From the NCBI GenBank assembly GCA_963575745.1, contig CAUYUJ010015701.1, forward strand, positions 119,501 through 183,500: 64,000 bases of DNA, given 5' to 3'. This document shows positions 38,743 to 48,598 of this stretch, piece after piece; the stretch's first letter is position 1, and every line of letters begins with the position of its first letter. Position numbers and translations under genes: made by a program. Under the pieces are notes generated by a model, which made no database searches, had not been told where the DNA came from, and saw nothing but the letters and a program-made list of their open reading frames with translations. This stretch comes from Prorocentrum cordatum. Its lineage: Eukaryota > Sar > Dinophyceae > Prorocentrales > Prorocentraceae.

Positions 38743-39345
38743 TAGCATGACATAGCATGGCGTGGCGACACCCCACAGTTGGAGGGGGGTGTCTTCGGCC
38801 CCAACAAATCAACGAATCGGGACCGACTGTGTAATCACTTCCGACGGTCCCGTCGGGAGGCCATTTTTGATTTTGGTGCTTATTTGGAAGGACCAAAGAC
38901 CATGCCGTGGCATGGCACTGGAAAGCGACGCCACCGCTGCAGCGGGAAAATGATTCGGAGCGAGCGGGTGCGCTCAAATTTGAGAGGCCAACGCTGCAGC
39001 GGGAACACGATTCGAAACGAGCGGTAGCCCGAAGCTGAGGCCAGCGCTTCAGCGAGAGCACCATTTCGTACAGAAAAAACCAGCGCGGAAGCGCGGACAT
39101 GAGGGCGCGTAGCCTGACATAGCATGGCACGGCGACGCTCCCAAGGGGGGGGGGGACTTCCGCGGCCCCAGAAATTCACGAATGGACACCGAACGTGTAG
39201 TCACTTCCATTAAGAAGGACCGAAATAATACAATGCCGTGGCATGGCGCTGGAAATGATGACGCCAGCGCTACAGCGGGAGCACGATTCGGAACGAGCGG
39301 CGGTAGCCCGAAAATGAGGCCAGCGCTTCAGCGGGAGCAGCAGTT
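38743..39345. repeat. two diverged tandem copies of a roughly 367-bp unit
   Basis: CATGACATAGCATGGCGTGG (38,744) and CCTGACATAGCATGGCACGG (39,112) begin the units. Both contain CCGTGGCATGGC, CAGCGGGA and GCGCTTCAGCGGGAG(C/A). No gene. Confidence 0.7.
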
Positions 39346-39757
39346 GACAAAACACCCAAGCGAAGGCCCAACTCTCGGGAATCCTGTGTGTAAAAAGCCT
39401 GTGCGCGGAGGGGGGCCAACACTTTCCCGGACGCCACCGGGGGAGAGATGAAAGTAGCATTCAGAGGGACGAGGGGAGCGAGGAGGAGGGGGCGAGGCAG
39501 AGGACGCCAGCGAGGAGGCGGGAGTGGAGATCGAGGAGGGGGAGGAGGAGGACAGGCTGAAACGGAGGAAGAGCAGGGTGAGGAGGCGGAGGGTGGCGGG
39601 GGCGAGGAGGGCGGAGACGAACGCGACGGCGACGGGTTCCAGCAGCGGGAGCGCCGCAGGCGCTCTCGCAACTTCAGCATCCACGGCCGCCTAATGGGTC
39701 TTCGCGCGGCCTGCCTGGCCTTGCTGGGTACTTCCGTCTGATGCGGCTGCTTTCCTC
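39346..39757 (+). other. unassigned, one Glu/Gly/Arg-rich frame
   Basis: 39,448-39,741 is open (98 residues, ATG start) with a low-complexity middle and a C-terminus RSRNFSIHGRLMGLRAACLA. It stops just before element B. No family was recognised. Confidence 0.25.
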
Positions 39758-39951
39758 AGGCGATCGCAAACATGGATCAAGGGGGCGTGGATTAGCTTTC
39801 GTCGGGCCCCGTTTGTCACGGGAAATCGCGGATTTCCGTCGCCGAGCGAGGCGGCTGTGGCCGCATTTTGGGGAGGGGACCTCCTCCGATCCATGGATTT
39901 GGCGACCGCGCGCCAAATCCCTGGATCGCTGATTCATGTTTGCGCGTCGCC
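39758..39951 (+). mobile_element. inverted-repeat element B, uninterrupted copy
   Basis: The left end AGGCGATCGCAAACATGGAT pairs with the right end ATTCATGTTTGCGCGTCGCC. An internal palindrome, ATCCATGGATTTGGCG with CGCCAAATCCCTGGAT, sits near the right side. Flanking octamers CTTTCCTC and TTTTCCTT match at 6 of 8. It provides the reference for reading the split copy at 13,184-18,174. Confidence 0.85.
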
Positions 39952-40456
39952 GATTTTCCTTGAAGCCTGAAAGACGCGGACAGGTTCATCCGAACGTGGA
40001 GCCCCCCCAGCTGCTGCGGCAGCAGCTGCTGCTGCTCCTCCCTCCTCCATCCTCCTTCTCCTCCTCCTCCTTTCCTCCTCCCTCCTTCCTTCTTCCTTAT
40101 CCCTCCTCCCTGCTCCCTCCTCCCTCCCCCCCACCTCCTTCCACCCTCTTCCCGTCTCCTCCTCCTCCTTCTCCCCCTCTTACTCCCTCCTCCCCCTCCC
40201 CCTCGAGTTTGCCTTCATCCCCCTGGCGCAGCACTCGTGGCCGTCGACCTCCACGCGGCGGCTCACTGACGCAGTGCGACGACCGTCGGCGGCCGCTCGC
40301 CATCTCTCTCGCATCCCTCTTGCCCTCTCTCCGAGCGAGCGTGGAGAGCAGCATCCGCCCGTCAGAACGCGGTGCTGTGTTGTGCGCGGTCCCTCGGCAA
40401 AGTCGCCCCGGGATGCTCGTCGTGCCGCCCTGCCGGCCTCCCCTCCGCGGCGGGAG
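39952..40456. other. intron E/F end, CTC-rich
   Basis: 40,030-40,200 is CTC/CCTCC-rich. 40,200-40,456 is complex and open in several frames but without a kinase-like motif until the exon F boundary (GGCGGGAG). Confidence 0.45.
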
Positions 40457-40495
40457 GACTTCGGCATTGCCAAAGTCATGCAGGACACTCTGCAG
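40457..40495 (+). CDS. kinase exon F: DFG
   Basis: Reads DFGIAKVMQDTLQ: the Mg-binding DFG motif and start of the activation segment, close to the NEK form GDFGIARVL. AG acceptor GGGAG|GAC at 40,456. On the 3' side CAGGAGCC (40,493-40,500) is repeated as AAGGAGCC at 48,965-48,972 (7 of 8). Joining at CAG|GAG gives DTLQ-EPTELVGTP in frame and implies a second GA donor. The following intron is about 8.5 kb and holds the largest satellite of the window. Confidence 0.85.
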
Positions 40496-40914
40496 GAGCC
40501 CCCCCCGCGTCGCCGCCGCCGCCGCCGTCGTCTCCGTCGGTCGTCGCCGCGCTCGTCGTCCTGACCCTCGTTAAGGCCCCCCGGGTATCCGGCGTCGTGG
40601 ACATTACAGTCGGGGCGCTGAAGAAAGAACCCTTTTCGTTGGGGAGGGGCTCCGTGTTCCTTAGTTGTTTTACAGTTTGGCCTGGGTTTTCCTGAGGTTT
40701 TCGATGGGACGTCTAAGCTTCACTTTTGGGATCAAGGGGCCTCGTTCCTTATTTGAGGTTCCTTAGGTCAACGCCCCGACAGTATATCAAGAAGGATGGG
40801 CTTGCGCCAGTTCTGGCATCTGGAGGGCCCGATCCAGGCTTTTGGGGGCCATCAGGACTCACGCTCAGGACGACACGCCGGCCCTGGGGCAAAGGTCGGG
40901 TCTTCTCTGCGCGC
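40496..40914 (+). repeat. family Q repeat, copy 1 (40,665-40,790)
   Basis: ACAGTTTGGCCTGGG, TTCCTGAGG, GGGGCCTCGTTCCTTATTT and TAGGTCAACGCCCCGAC match blocks at 43,878-43,995 in the same orientation. The rest is unassigned. Confidence 0.6.
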
Positions 40915-40934
40915 GCGCGTGCGTGCGTGCGTGC

Positions 40935-40987
<53 letters not shown>

Positions 40988-41000
40988 GGTGTGTATGTGT
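40915..41000. repeat. (TG)n / (CGTG)n microsatellite
   Basis: CGCGCG and GCGTGCGTGC lead into about 40 bp of pure TG. Confidence 0.95.
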
Positions 41001-41627
41001 GTATGTGCTTGTTTTGTAGGGACCAAGCGGATCGTGGTAGGCTTGAAGGAGATGACGAGGAGGAGCAGGAGTAGGAGGAGGAGGAGGAGGAGTTGGATGA
41101 TGCCTTAGTCCGTGTACCTTCCGTCTTCCACCCGTTGTGTCGTGCTTTTCCGTTTCTACACGCTCTGTGTCTCATTCAATTTGAGGGCTTACTTCCAAAC
41201 CCCCCTCTGAGGCAGTAGCGAGAGCGCGGAGGTTTGGGCCTGGATTGGTCCGCTGCGTCAGCGCCGGAGGGAGGTGGGGATCAGCATGAGACTGGGCGGA
41301 AGATCGGGAAGTCAAGGAGTCCGAGGAGGAGGGGGAGTGCGGAGCAGTCCGAGGAGGAGGGGGAGCAGCAGGGGAGTGGCCTTCCCCTCCGCGTCCTCCT
41401 GCTCCTCCCTTGGCGCTGCTCCGGACGTGGCGAGGCCGAACGATGGCTGTGCAGTCCCCTCTCCCGCTGGCTGGGGATCCGGGGAGCCCCCACGCCGGCA
41501 GGGGGGGAGGTGGCTCCCGTGCGCCGCCCGCCCGCTGGGGTCTTGGAGAGCTTCTGGCATGCTACCAAATGTTGTGCCCGCCCTCCTCCTCCTCCTCCTC
41601 CTCCTCCTGCCCAGCCCCCACGCCTTT
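41001..41627. other. no gene seen
   Basis: Contains GGAGGAGGGGGAG clusters (41,320-41,375) and a CTC run (41,580-41,610). No motif. Confidence 0.4.
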
Positions 41628-41872
41628 GTGGGCCCCAGAAACGGCAGGGCCGTTTTTGTCACCGTTGCCCCAAAAATACCCCTTGAAAATGGAAACGGCA
41701 AAACAACGGCGACCGGACACGGCAACAAAAACGGCTCCAGGATTGGAACCGGAGCCGGAACCGGTCAAACAACGGCGACGGAACCGGTAACAAAAACGGC
41801 GTCGGCACCGGCAAAAAAACGGCATCAAAACGGAACCTGTAAAAGAACGGCCCTGTCGTTTCCAGGGCCCAC
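41628..41872 (-). mobile_element. inverted-repeat element, family I, copy 2
   Basis: GTGGGCCCCAGAAACGGCAG and CTGTCGTTTCCAGGGCCCAC form the ends. The interior is AACGGC-rich (GGAACCGGAGCCGGAACC). It is the reverse orientation of the copy at 23,985-24,220. Confidence 0.85.
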
Positions 41873-42640
41873 TAAGCCCCAGACACACCACGTCTTTTTG
41901 GTTGTTCTCCCTGCATGGCCCGAGAGGTCTCTCCCCTCTCCCGCTCGCGCGATCAGCACCCCTCTTGCGTTCGGGTATGCAGCAGGAGATGGTGATCGTG
42001 TGACAGCGGAGCAGGTTCTGCATCGGTTGTGTCGGGCCTCAGGTTTTGAGGAGAAGCCTGGCCGCGCGACCCGCAGCAGGCTCGTGCACCTCGCCCAGTC
42101 CGAGACATCGGTTCGCATGTGGTTGCGAGATCGTGAGGGGCCCAGCCGAGCTCGTGGGCGATAGGAGTGACCATTTGTGTGTCCCCGCTTCCCAGGAGTT
42201 GGTTGGGCAGCTTGCCATCTCATAGCCCGTAGGCCCCGCCCCACGTGGGTTGATTGCCGCTCCACCGCCGCCGAGGCCCCTCAGCCGCACTGCATCTTTT
42301 GCTCGGGTTGTCTTCGGGAGTGTGAGCACCCGTAATGGAGGAGATCAGAGCCGAGGCCCACAGCATGCAGTGAGCATATTTACGCTACCGAGGAACCCCA
42401 CGCACTTATATGATGTCTGGAGTGACGAAGTGAAGCATGTGATGAGGATGTAGGGGCCGCAACCCATCTAAACTAACCTCGGCACCCATCTCTGGTGTTG
42501 AGTTGTTTGAGTTGCTCGCACGGGGGCGGCAGCGCGGACATGGCACATTTGGGCGCCATGACGGGAAGTCACCGAGTGTATGATCACCCTTGGCGGCCAG
42601 AGCAAGAGATTGTTGCTGCTCGAGCCAGAACTGCCCTCTA
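41873..42640. other. no gene seen
   Basis: Complex sequence without recognised protein motif or repeat family. Minus-strand ORFs of 70-150 residues here overlap the family I repeat and are not trusted. Confidence 0.35.
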
Positions 42641-42660
42641 CGCAACCCCTGGATTACAGG

Positions 42661-43150
42661 CTCGGATAGCGGCCGCGCTCAGAGACCACCACCTGCGGAC
42701 CCCCTAAGGTTACGAGAATATGCCACGCCTGCTACGCCCTGGACAACCTGCTCGGATAGCGGCCTCGCTCAGAGACCACGCCCTGCGCACCCCTATGGCG
42801 TCGAGAAGATGCCATGCCTGCTATGCCCTGGGCGACGGGCTCGGATAGCGGCCGCGCCCAGAGACCACGCCCTGCGCACCCCCTATGGTGTCGAGAATAT
42901 GCCACGCCTGCTGCGCCCTTGACGACCGGCTCGGATAGCGGCCGCGCTCAGAGACCACGCCTTGCGCACCCCCTATGGTGGCGAGAATATGCCACGCCTG
43001 TTCTGCCCTGGACGACGGGCTCGGATTGCGGCCGCGCTCAGAGACCACAACCTGCGCACCCTGTATGGTGTGGAGAAAGTGCCACGCCTGCTATGCCCTG
43101 AACGAGTGGCTCGGATCGAGAGACCACCCCCTGCGCACCCCCTATGGTGT
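42661..43150. repeat. 90-bp tandem satellite, about 5.5 copies
   Basis: CTCGGATAGCGGCCGCGCTC starts units at 42,661, 42,751, 42,840, 42,930, 43,020 and 43,110. Each contains AGAGACCAC, CTGCGCACCCCCTATGGTG and ATGCCACGCCTGCT. The period of 90 (30 codons) leaves long frames open. No array beyond the window centre. Confidence 0.92.
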
Positions 43151-43179
43151 CGAGCCTGCTATGCCTGGGCGACTGGGGC

Positions 43180-43290
43180 GTGCTGTGCTGTGCTGTGCTC
43201 TGCTGAGCTCCGCTGAGCTGTGCTGTGCTGTGCTGTGCTATTTTGTGCTGTGCTGTAGTCTGCTGTGCTGTGCTGTGCTGTGCTGCTGTG
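43180..43290. repeat. GTGCT pentamer microsatellite
   Basis: GTGCTGTGCTGTGCT with GAGCTCCGCT variants, then GTGTCTGTGTGTG. Confidence 0.9.
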
Positions 43291-44093
43291 TCTGTGTGTG
43301 AAGAGAGGGAGAAGGAGAGGGAGGCGGCTGAGGATGGAGGAGGGAGGGGAGGTGTCTGTGCGGGAGACGCGGGTGCGACGCGGCAGAGATGAAAACCCAA
43401 CCCCCATGACACATGTGGGGAAGCAGACATGTTGTGCTCGAGTGGGTAAGGCAAACAGACAGACGGATTTTTTTTTTGTATTATTTCATATTACCGTGGT
43501 GGATGAATTGTTGATGGCCCTGGGGTCTGGATGACGGGCTCCAGAGACCGAAATCGAGGGGAACCGTCTGGATTGACGAGAGCATGTCCTTCCCGTCGTC
43601 CTCCTCCCCCCACCCCTTGGGATACAAATGCTATGAGGTGTTTTTCAGACCCGACCATTGCGTGCTCCCACTCAGTTCGGCAAGGTTCCGCTCCATCCGG
43701 TTTCATCCGGGGATCAATCCAGCCTGATTTGTTCCCGCCTGCCCTCCCTACACCCAGCCGTCGTCGTCGCCGCCGTCGACGTTGTCATCGCCGTCGTGGT
43801 CGTCGTCGTCGTCGCCGTCCTCGCCGTCCTCGCCGTCCTCGCCGTCGTCGACGTCGTCGTCGTGCTTCTTTGATTGATTTGCAGTTTGCCTCGGGTATTC
43901 CTGAGGTCTCCCATGGGGAATCGAAGTTTTACTTCTGGGAGGCAGGGGCCTCGTTCCTTATTTCGGGTTCCGCAGGTCAACGCCCGACTGCAGTGCCCCC
44001 CCCTGGGATTTCCACGGGGCCTCCAGAGCACTCCGGAGGCCTCCCCCCGTGGCGCCCAGGGGCTCCCATGTGGAGCGCGAGAAGCGTGGGGCA
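43291..44093. repeat. unassigned DNA, GTC microsatellite and family Q copy 2
   Basis: 43,291-43,750 is unassigned. 43,757-43,868 is GTC/GTCGCC repeat. 43,878-43,995 is family Q (TTTGCAGTTTGCCTCGGG through TCAACGCCCGACTGC). 44,000-44,093 is GC-rich, and its last part resembles the right arm of the 35,877 introner. Confidence 0.55.
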
Positions 44094-44101
44094 CCTTGGG
44101 C

Positions 44102-46107
44102 TTGAGTCGGGCACGTCCCCCTACAGGAGGGATATTCAAACATAGTCCAAACATGGCCTGGCGACGTTTTTGTTTTGTTTGTGACCGTTTTAGAACATCT
44201 CAGTTTTTTGCTGTTCTTTGTTACCTAACAGCGAAGACTGATAGGTTTCTAGTAGGGTCAAAAGAGGGCATCTTGACGCCCCAGGGGGGTCTGGGCGCGA
44301 TCTGGGGGAGGATGCCGGGGATTTTTTTAGCCGACAGTAACGCACTTCGTGGTCTTCGAGTTCCCAGAACTCCATTCCTGGGCATGATTTTGAATGCCCG
44401 GAGCCAACTGTAGGCCACTTCGTGTTCTTCGAGTTCCCAGAACTCCATTCCTGGGCATGATTTTGAATGCTAGGCAATGCTAGGCAGGCTGATGCTGAGG
44501 CTGAGGCAGGCTGAGGCTGAGGCAGGCTGAGGCTGAGGCCGAGGCTGAAGGCAGACTGAGGCTGAGGCTGAAGCAGGCTGAGGCTGAGGCTGAGGCAGGC
44601 TGAGGCTGAGGCTGAGGCAGGCTGATGCTGAGGCAGGCTGAGGCTGAGGCTGATGCAGGCTGAGGCTGAGGCAGGCTGAGGCTGAGGCCGAGGCTGAAGG
44701 CAGACTGAGGCTGAGGCTGAAGCAGGCTGAGGCTGAGGCTGAGGCAGGCTGAGGCTGAGGCTGAGGCAGGCTGATGCTGAGGCAGGCTGAGGCTGAGGCT
44801 GAGGCTGATGCAGGCTGAGGCTGAGGCAGGCTGAGGCTGAGGCCGAGGCTGAAGGCAGACTGAGGCTGAGGCTGAAACAGGCTGAGGCTGAGGCAGGCTG
44901 AGGCTGAGGCTGAGGCAGGCTGATGCTGAGGCAGGCTGAGGCTGAGGCTGAGGCTGATGCAGGCTGAGGCTGAGGCAGGCTGAGGCTGAGGCCGAGGCTG
45001 AAGGCAGACTGAGGCTGAGGCTGAAGCAGGCTGAGGCTGAGGCTGAGGCAGGCTGCAGGCTGAGGCTGAGGCAGGCTGAGGCTGAGGCAGGCTGAGGCTG
45101 AGGCTGAGGCTGATGCAGGCTGAGGCTGAGGCCGAGGCTGAAGGCAGACTGAGGCTGAGGCTGCTGAGGCTGAGGCTGAGGCTGAGGCTGAGGCAGGCTG
45201 ATGCTGAGGCAGGCTGAGGCTGAGGCTGAGGCTGATGCAGGCTGAGGCTGAGGCAGGCTGAGGCTGAGGCCGAGGCTGAAGGCAGACTGAGGCTGAGGCT
45301 GAAGCAGGCTGAGGCTGAGGCTGAGGCAGGCTGAGGCTGAGGCTGAGGCAGGCTGATGCTGAGGCAGGCTGAGGCTGAGGCTGAGGCTGATGCAGGCTGA
45401 GGCTGAGGCAGGCTGAGGCTGAGGCCGAGGCTGAAGGCAGACTGAGGCTGAGGCTGAAGCAGGCTGAGGCTGAGGCTGAGGCAGGCTGGCTGAGGCTGAG
45501 GCAGGCTGATGCTGAGGCTGAGGCTGAGGCTGAGGCTGAGGCTGATGCAGGCTGAGGCTGAGGCAGGCTGAGGCTGAGGCCGAGGCTGAAGGCAGACTGA
45601 GGCTGAGGCTGAAGCAGGCTGAGGCTGAGGCTGAGGCTGAGGCAGGCTGAGGCTGAGGCTGAGGCTGAGGCAGGCTGAGGCTGAGGCTGAGGCTGAGGCT
45701 GAGGCTGAGGCTGATGCAGGCTGAGGCTGCAGGCTGAGGCAGGCTGAGGCCGAGGCCGACGGCAGACTGAGGCTGAGGCTGAAGCAGGCTGAGGCTGAGG
45801 CAGAGGCAGGCTGAGGCTGAGGCTGAGGCAGGCTGATGCTGATGCAGGCTGAGGCTGAAGTCGAGGCTGATGCAGGCTGAGGCAGGCTGAGGCTGAGGCT
45901 GTGACTGCGACTGCCGTTGCCACTGCGACTATCATCGCGAATGCGACTACGACTGCGAGAACAGCAGAATTGTACAACTGGATTCTCATCTGAATCTTAA
46001 GGGGAATGCTTCCAGATATGCTCCTACACATCGCTGTTAGGTTGCTTTGCCGGGATGTTTTTTTTTCTCATCCAACATCCGCCTGCAGGGGGACATGCCC
46101 GACCTAA
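44102..46107 (+). mobile_element. MITE-A copy 4, 2.0 kb, carrying a satellite array, with perfect 8-bp duplication
   Basis: Left end TTGAGTCGGGCACGTCCCCC and right end GGGGGACATGCCCGACCTAA belong to MITE-A. CCTTGGGC flanks both (44,094-44,101 and 46,108-46,115). The left interior keeps the family block (CATAGTCC, CATGGCCTGGCGACG). Instead of about 100 bp of middle it carries about 1.4 kb of GAGGCT-based satellite. A 613-residue minus-strand ORF spans nearly all of it and is an artefact of the array. Confidence 0.92.
44480..45900. repeat. (GAGGCT)n satellite with a higher-order unit of about 150 bp
   Basis: GAGGCT hexamers are punctuated by GAAGGCAGACTGAGG at about 44,547, 44,696, 44,851, 45,000, 45,140, 45,278, 45,432, 45,588 and a GACGGCAGACTGAGG variant at 45,759. 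Spacing is 138-171 bp. GCAGGCTGATGCTGAGG and GGCCGAGGCTG mark fixed positions within each unit. About nine higher-order copies. Confidence 0.92.
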
Positions 46108-46115
46108 CCTTGGGC

Positions 46116-47236
46116 CAGGGGCAGCCTCAGCAACCCCAGACCGCTCAAACGCACTGCTTGCCAATGTTTGGGCCTTGGGGTGGACAGGGCTCGTGTCGAT
46201 TCCTCCGATTCGATTCGATTCGACTTCGATGACATCTGATTCCGATTCGATGCGACTTGGGATTCCGATTTGGTTTCCGATGCCTGCCTATTGGAGGCAT
46301 ACCAGCCTGCCGATGTCCGCCGATGCGTTTTTTCCCGACTTGGCTGCCGATTTTCGCCGATCTGATTCATTTCGATCGCCGATCTGACTTATTCGATTCG
46401 ATTCTGGGCTGTCCTGGGTGGAGGGGGTAATTGAGTTCGTTCTAGTTGGAGCGCGGTTGTTGCAAAGTCGCTTCCTGCAGCCGCAGTGGCCCTCCTTTCC
46501 TTCGGCCCTTTCAGCCACACGCAGAGGGTGGTAGGGGGAGGGGAGTCTTTTGAGGAGTGCCCCTGCTTCTTAGTAGGCGCGGGCACGGTCTGTAGATAGG
46601 TGCCAGGCCGGCACCTTCTGAGAAGCAGTTTTCTTTTAAGAAGCCTTTCCCCCTCCCCCTGGCCACCTTCACAGACATCCGGCGCCTCGTTTTATTCGAG
46701 ACGGGCCAGCGACCTCCCGATCGCTTTCCTGGGACGGGCTCCTCATCTCGAGTCGTTGTTTGACGGCCCCGAGGCCCAGCAAAGGTCCCCAGGAGGCCGA
46801 TCATCATGAAAGGCCTCCGTCTCGATGTTTTTTTTAACGCCAGGATCTCAGGTGATTAGGTGATCGCTTTTTTATTCATTGGTTTGCCGATCGGCGCGGG
46901 CCCTTGCACCCCCTCCCCCTCCTCATGGAGTCGATCTTGGCTGTTTTTGGTGCCTGTTTCAGGCAGGTTGGAGTCTCCCCCACAGGACGCACTGCTGCAA
47001 GCGGTCGCTTCAAGCAGAGGTCTGGAGCCAGACCCCCCTTCCCCCCTTCCGCCCAATGTCGAACGCCGAGTAAGAAAAAAACTCACTAGTGTTTTTCCCT
47101 CCTCCACCGCCTCCTCCTCCTGCTCGCCCCGATGTTGTTTTGTTTGTTCGAGATGTCCGGGGGAGGCCTGGGCTGCGCGCTCGCCGCCAGCCAGTCCTCC
47201 TGACGCCCGCCCTTTCCTTCGGCAGCAGACCATTCA
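46116..47236. other. no gene seen
   Basis: 46,200-46,400 is rich in TTCGATTCGATT. 46,690-46,810 contains an inverted copy of part of 29,195-29,250 (GTCGTTTGACGGCCCCGAGG). 47,090-47,236 resembles the flank at 6544-6737. Confidence 0.45.
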
Positions 47237-47389
47237 CCAGCCTCGAACGTATCCCTATCCCTAGGATTGACACGCTAAAAGGAGATGACAATCTTAGGGA
47301 TGCACCCTCAGAAACTGAGGAAATCCCTAAGATCGCTTTCGTGATAAGGCGATGCCCAACATAGGGATAGGGATATGTTCCAGGCTGGT
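47237..47389 (+). mobile_element. inverted-repeat element, family F, copy 2
   Basis: CCAGCCTCGAACGTATCCCT and AGGGATATGTTCCAGGCTGG are near-perfect inverse ends. Inner blocks AATCTTAGGGATG and AAATCCCTAAGATC pair too. This is the best preserved copy. Confidence 0.88.
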
Positions 47390-47404
47390 AAATCATGGGA
47401 GCTC

Positions 47405-47520
47405 GGAGCCGCGAATCATCAGGGGTCATTCGGGTCAGGGCTAACTCGGGAACGTTGTGCGGGAATCCGAGCCCGAGTTACCCCAGGCCCCAGTTACCCC
47501 GGATAACTCGTGCGCCCAAT
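47405..47520 (+). repeat. GAGTTACCCCGG/CGGGGTAACTC repeat, family G, copy 1
   Basis: GAATCATCAGGGGTCATTCG, GTCAGGGCTAACTCGGG, GGGAATCCGAGCCCGAGTTA and GGATAACTCGTGCGCCCAA. Two tandem copies are at 61,596-61,828. MITE-A copy 5 directly abuts its right edge. Confidence 0.7.
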
Positions 47521-47680
47521 GTAAGTCGGGCCTGTCCCTCGACATGAGGAATATCCAAGATTAGTCCCAACATGGTCTTGGGACGATCTGTTTGAATATT
47601 TTTACTATTTTTGAGTTTTTCTTTTGAGGGGGGGTGTTTGTAAGTTGAAATCGGCCTGTTGGAGGACATGCCCGACCTAA
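47521..47680 (+). mobile_element. MITE-A copy 5 (160 bp)
   Basis: Starts GTAAGTCGGGCCTGTCCC, holds ATGGTCTTGGGACGATCTG and ends ATGCCCGACCTAA. No flanking duplication was found, so one end or its flank has changed. Confidence 0.85.
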
Positions 47681-47694
47681 TGTTAATTACGTCT

Positions 47695-47960
47695 TTGCCG
47701 TCGGCTAGCGTCGATTTGCCTCTGGAGTCGATGCGGTAGCGACGATTTGGCGTCCGTTAGCGTCGATGTAGTGTCGACTGGCGTAGATTTAGTTCCGAAT
47801 TAGCGTCGATTATCGTCGATTAGCGTCTGGGGGCGATGGCATAGCGCCGACTCAGCGTCGATTTGGCGTCGATTCGCGTCGCCTGGGCGTCGCTTCACTC
47901 GCGCCGATCTCGCGTCGATTCTCGCACGAGCCGACGAGATGGTATGGGAGGCACTCCCAG
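47695..47960 (+). repeat. family E repeat, longest copy
   Basis: Some 20 AGCGTCGATT-like units in 230 bp, then GACGAGATGGTATGGGAGGC. 47,961-48,163 is GC-rich and unassigned. Confidence 0.65.
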
Positions 47961-48163
47961 GAGCTCTCCCCGAACCCTCCCGCGGGCGGCGGCGGCGCCG
48001 CCGCCCTGGCTGCCGCGACCGGCGCCCCCCCCCTGCTGCGCGGGCGGGCGCGCGCCCCGCCTCTGCGCGCGCGCAGGGCTCCGGGGAGACGTGGGACTCG
48101 AGGGGTCCGTACCGCTGCACCGGCTCCCCCCTCCCCAGCCCCCCATCGGGAGTTTTGAGACGG

Positions 48164-48390
48164 GGGTCAATGCAGACGGGGGTCAGCCGGGGCGCCGGAT
48201 CCTGCAGGATCCTGCGAAGGCCCCTGCTGGCTGACCCGGGTCAGGGAGCCGCTCGTGGCCGCGAGGCGGCCGCACACATTGGCTGACCCCGGTTTTCGAA
48301 GACCTGGGTTGCAGTTTTTTTGTTTCCTGCATAGCAGTTTTTTGGTTTCCTGCTGACCCGGGTCTGGATTGACCCGGGTCAGAAGATCCC
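48164..48390 (+). repeat. family H repeat, copy 3
   Basis: GGGGGTCAATGCAGACGGGG, GGATCCTGCAGGATCCTGCG, GGCTGACCCGGGTCAGG, then a duplicated GCAGTTTTTTNGTTTCCTGC pair. Confidence 0.65.
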
Positions 48391-48436
48391 CGACCCCCAG
48401 CCCCCTCGGGACCCCCACTCCATTTTCAGCGAGCTA

Positions 48437-48598
48437 AGAACGGTATAAGATAAACTTTCCGCCGTCGGGGACACCTGCCCCTGGGCGGCTGGAGTGTTTT
48501 TATACCCCTACGGTGCCACCGTGAGGTGATAAACTTTCCAGCCGCCCTGGGGCAGGATTCCCCGACGGCGAAAAAGTTTATCTTATACCGTTCTCCGC
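48437..48598. mobile_element. nearly perfect 160-bp inverted repeat
   Basis: GAACGGTATAAGATAAACTT and its complement AAGTTTATCTTATACCGTTC form the ends. CGCCGTCGGGGA/TCCCCGACGGCG and CTGCCCCTGGGCGGCTGGA/TCCAGCCGCCCTGGGGCAG continue the stem to a loop of about 45 bp. A MITE or a long hairpin transcript; found once. Confidence 0.85.

Noticed and set aside
42661-43150. CRISPR-like regular spacing
   Set aside because: Whole 90-bp units are repeated, with no alternation of short repeats and unique spacers, and the genome is eukaryotic.
44190-46031. 613-codon minus-strand ORF rich in Ser, Ala, Leu, Gln and Pro, with a hydrophobic N-terminus that could pass for a signal peptide
   Set aside because: It is the hexamer satellite inside MITE-A copy 4 plus part of the MITE. 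The 6-bp period explains the open frame.
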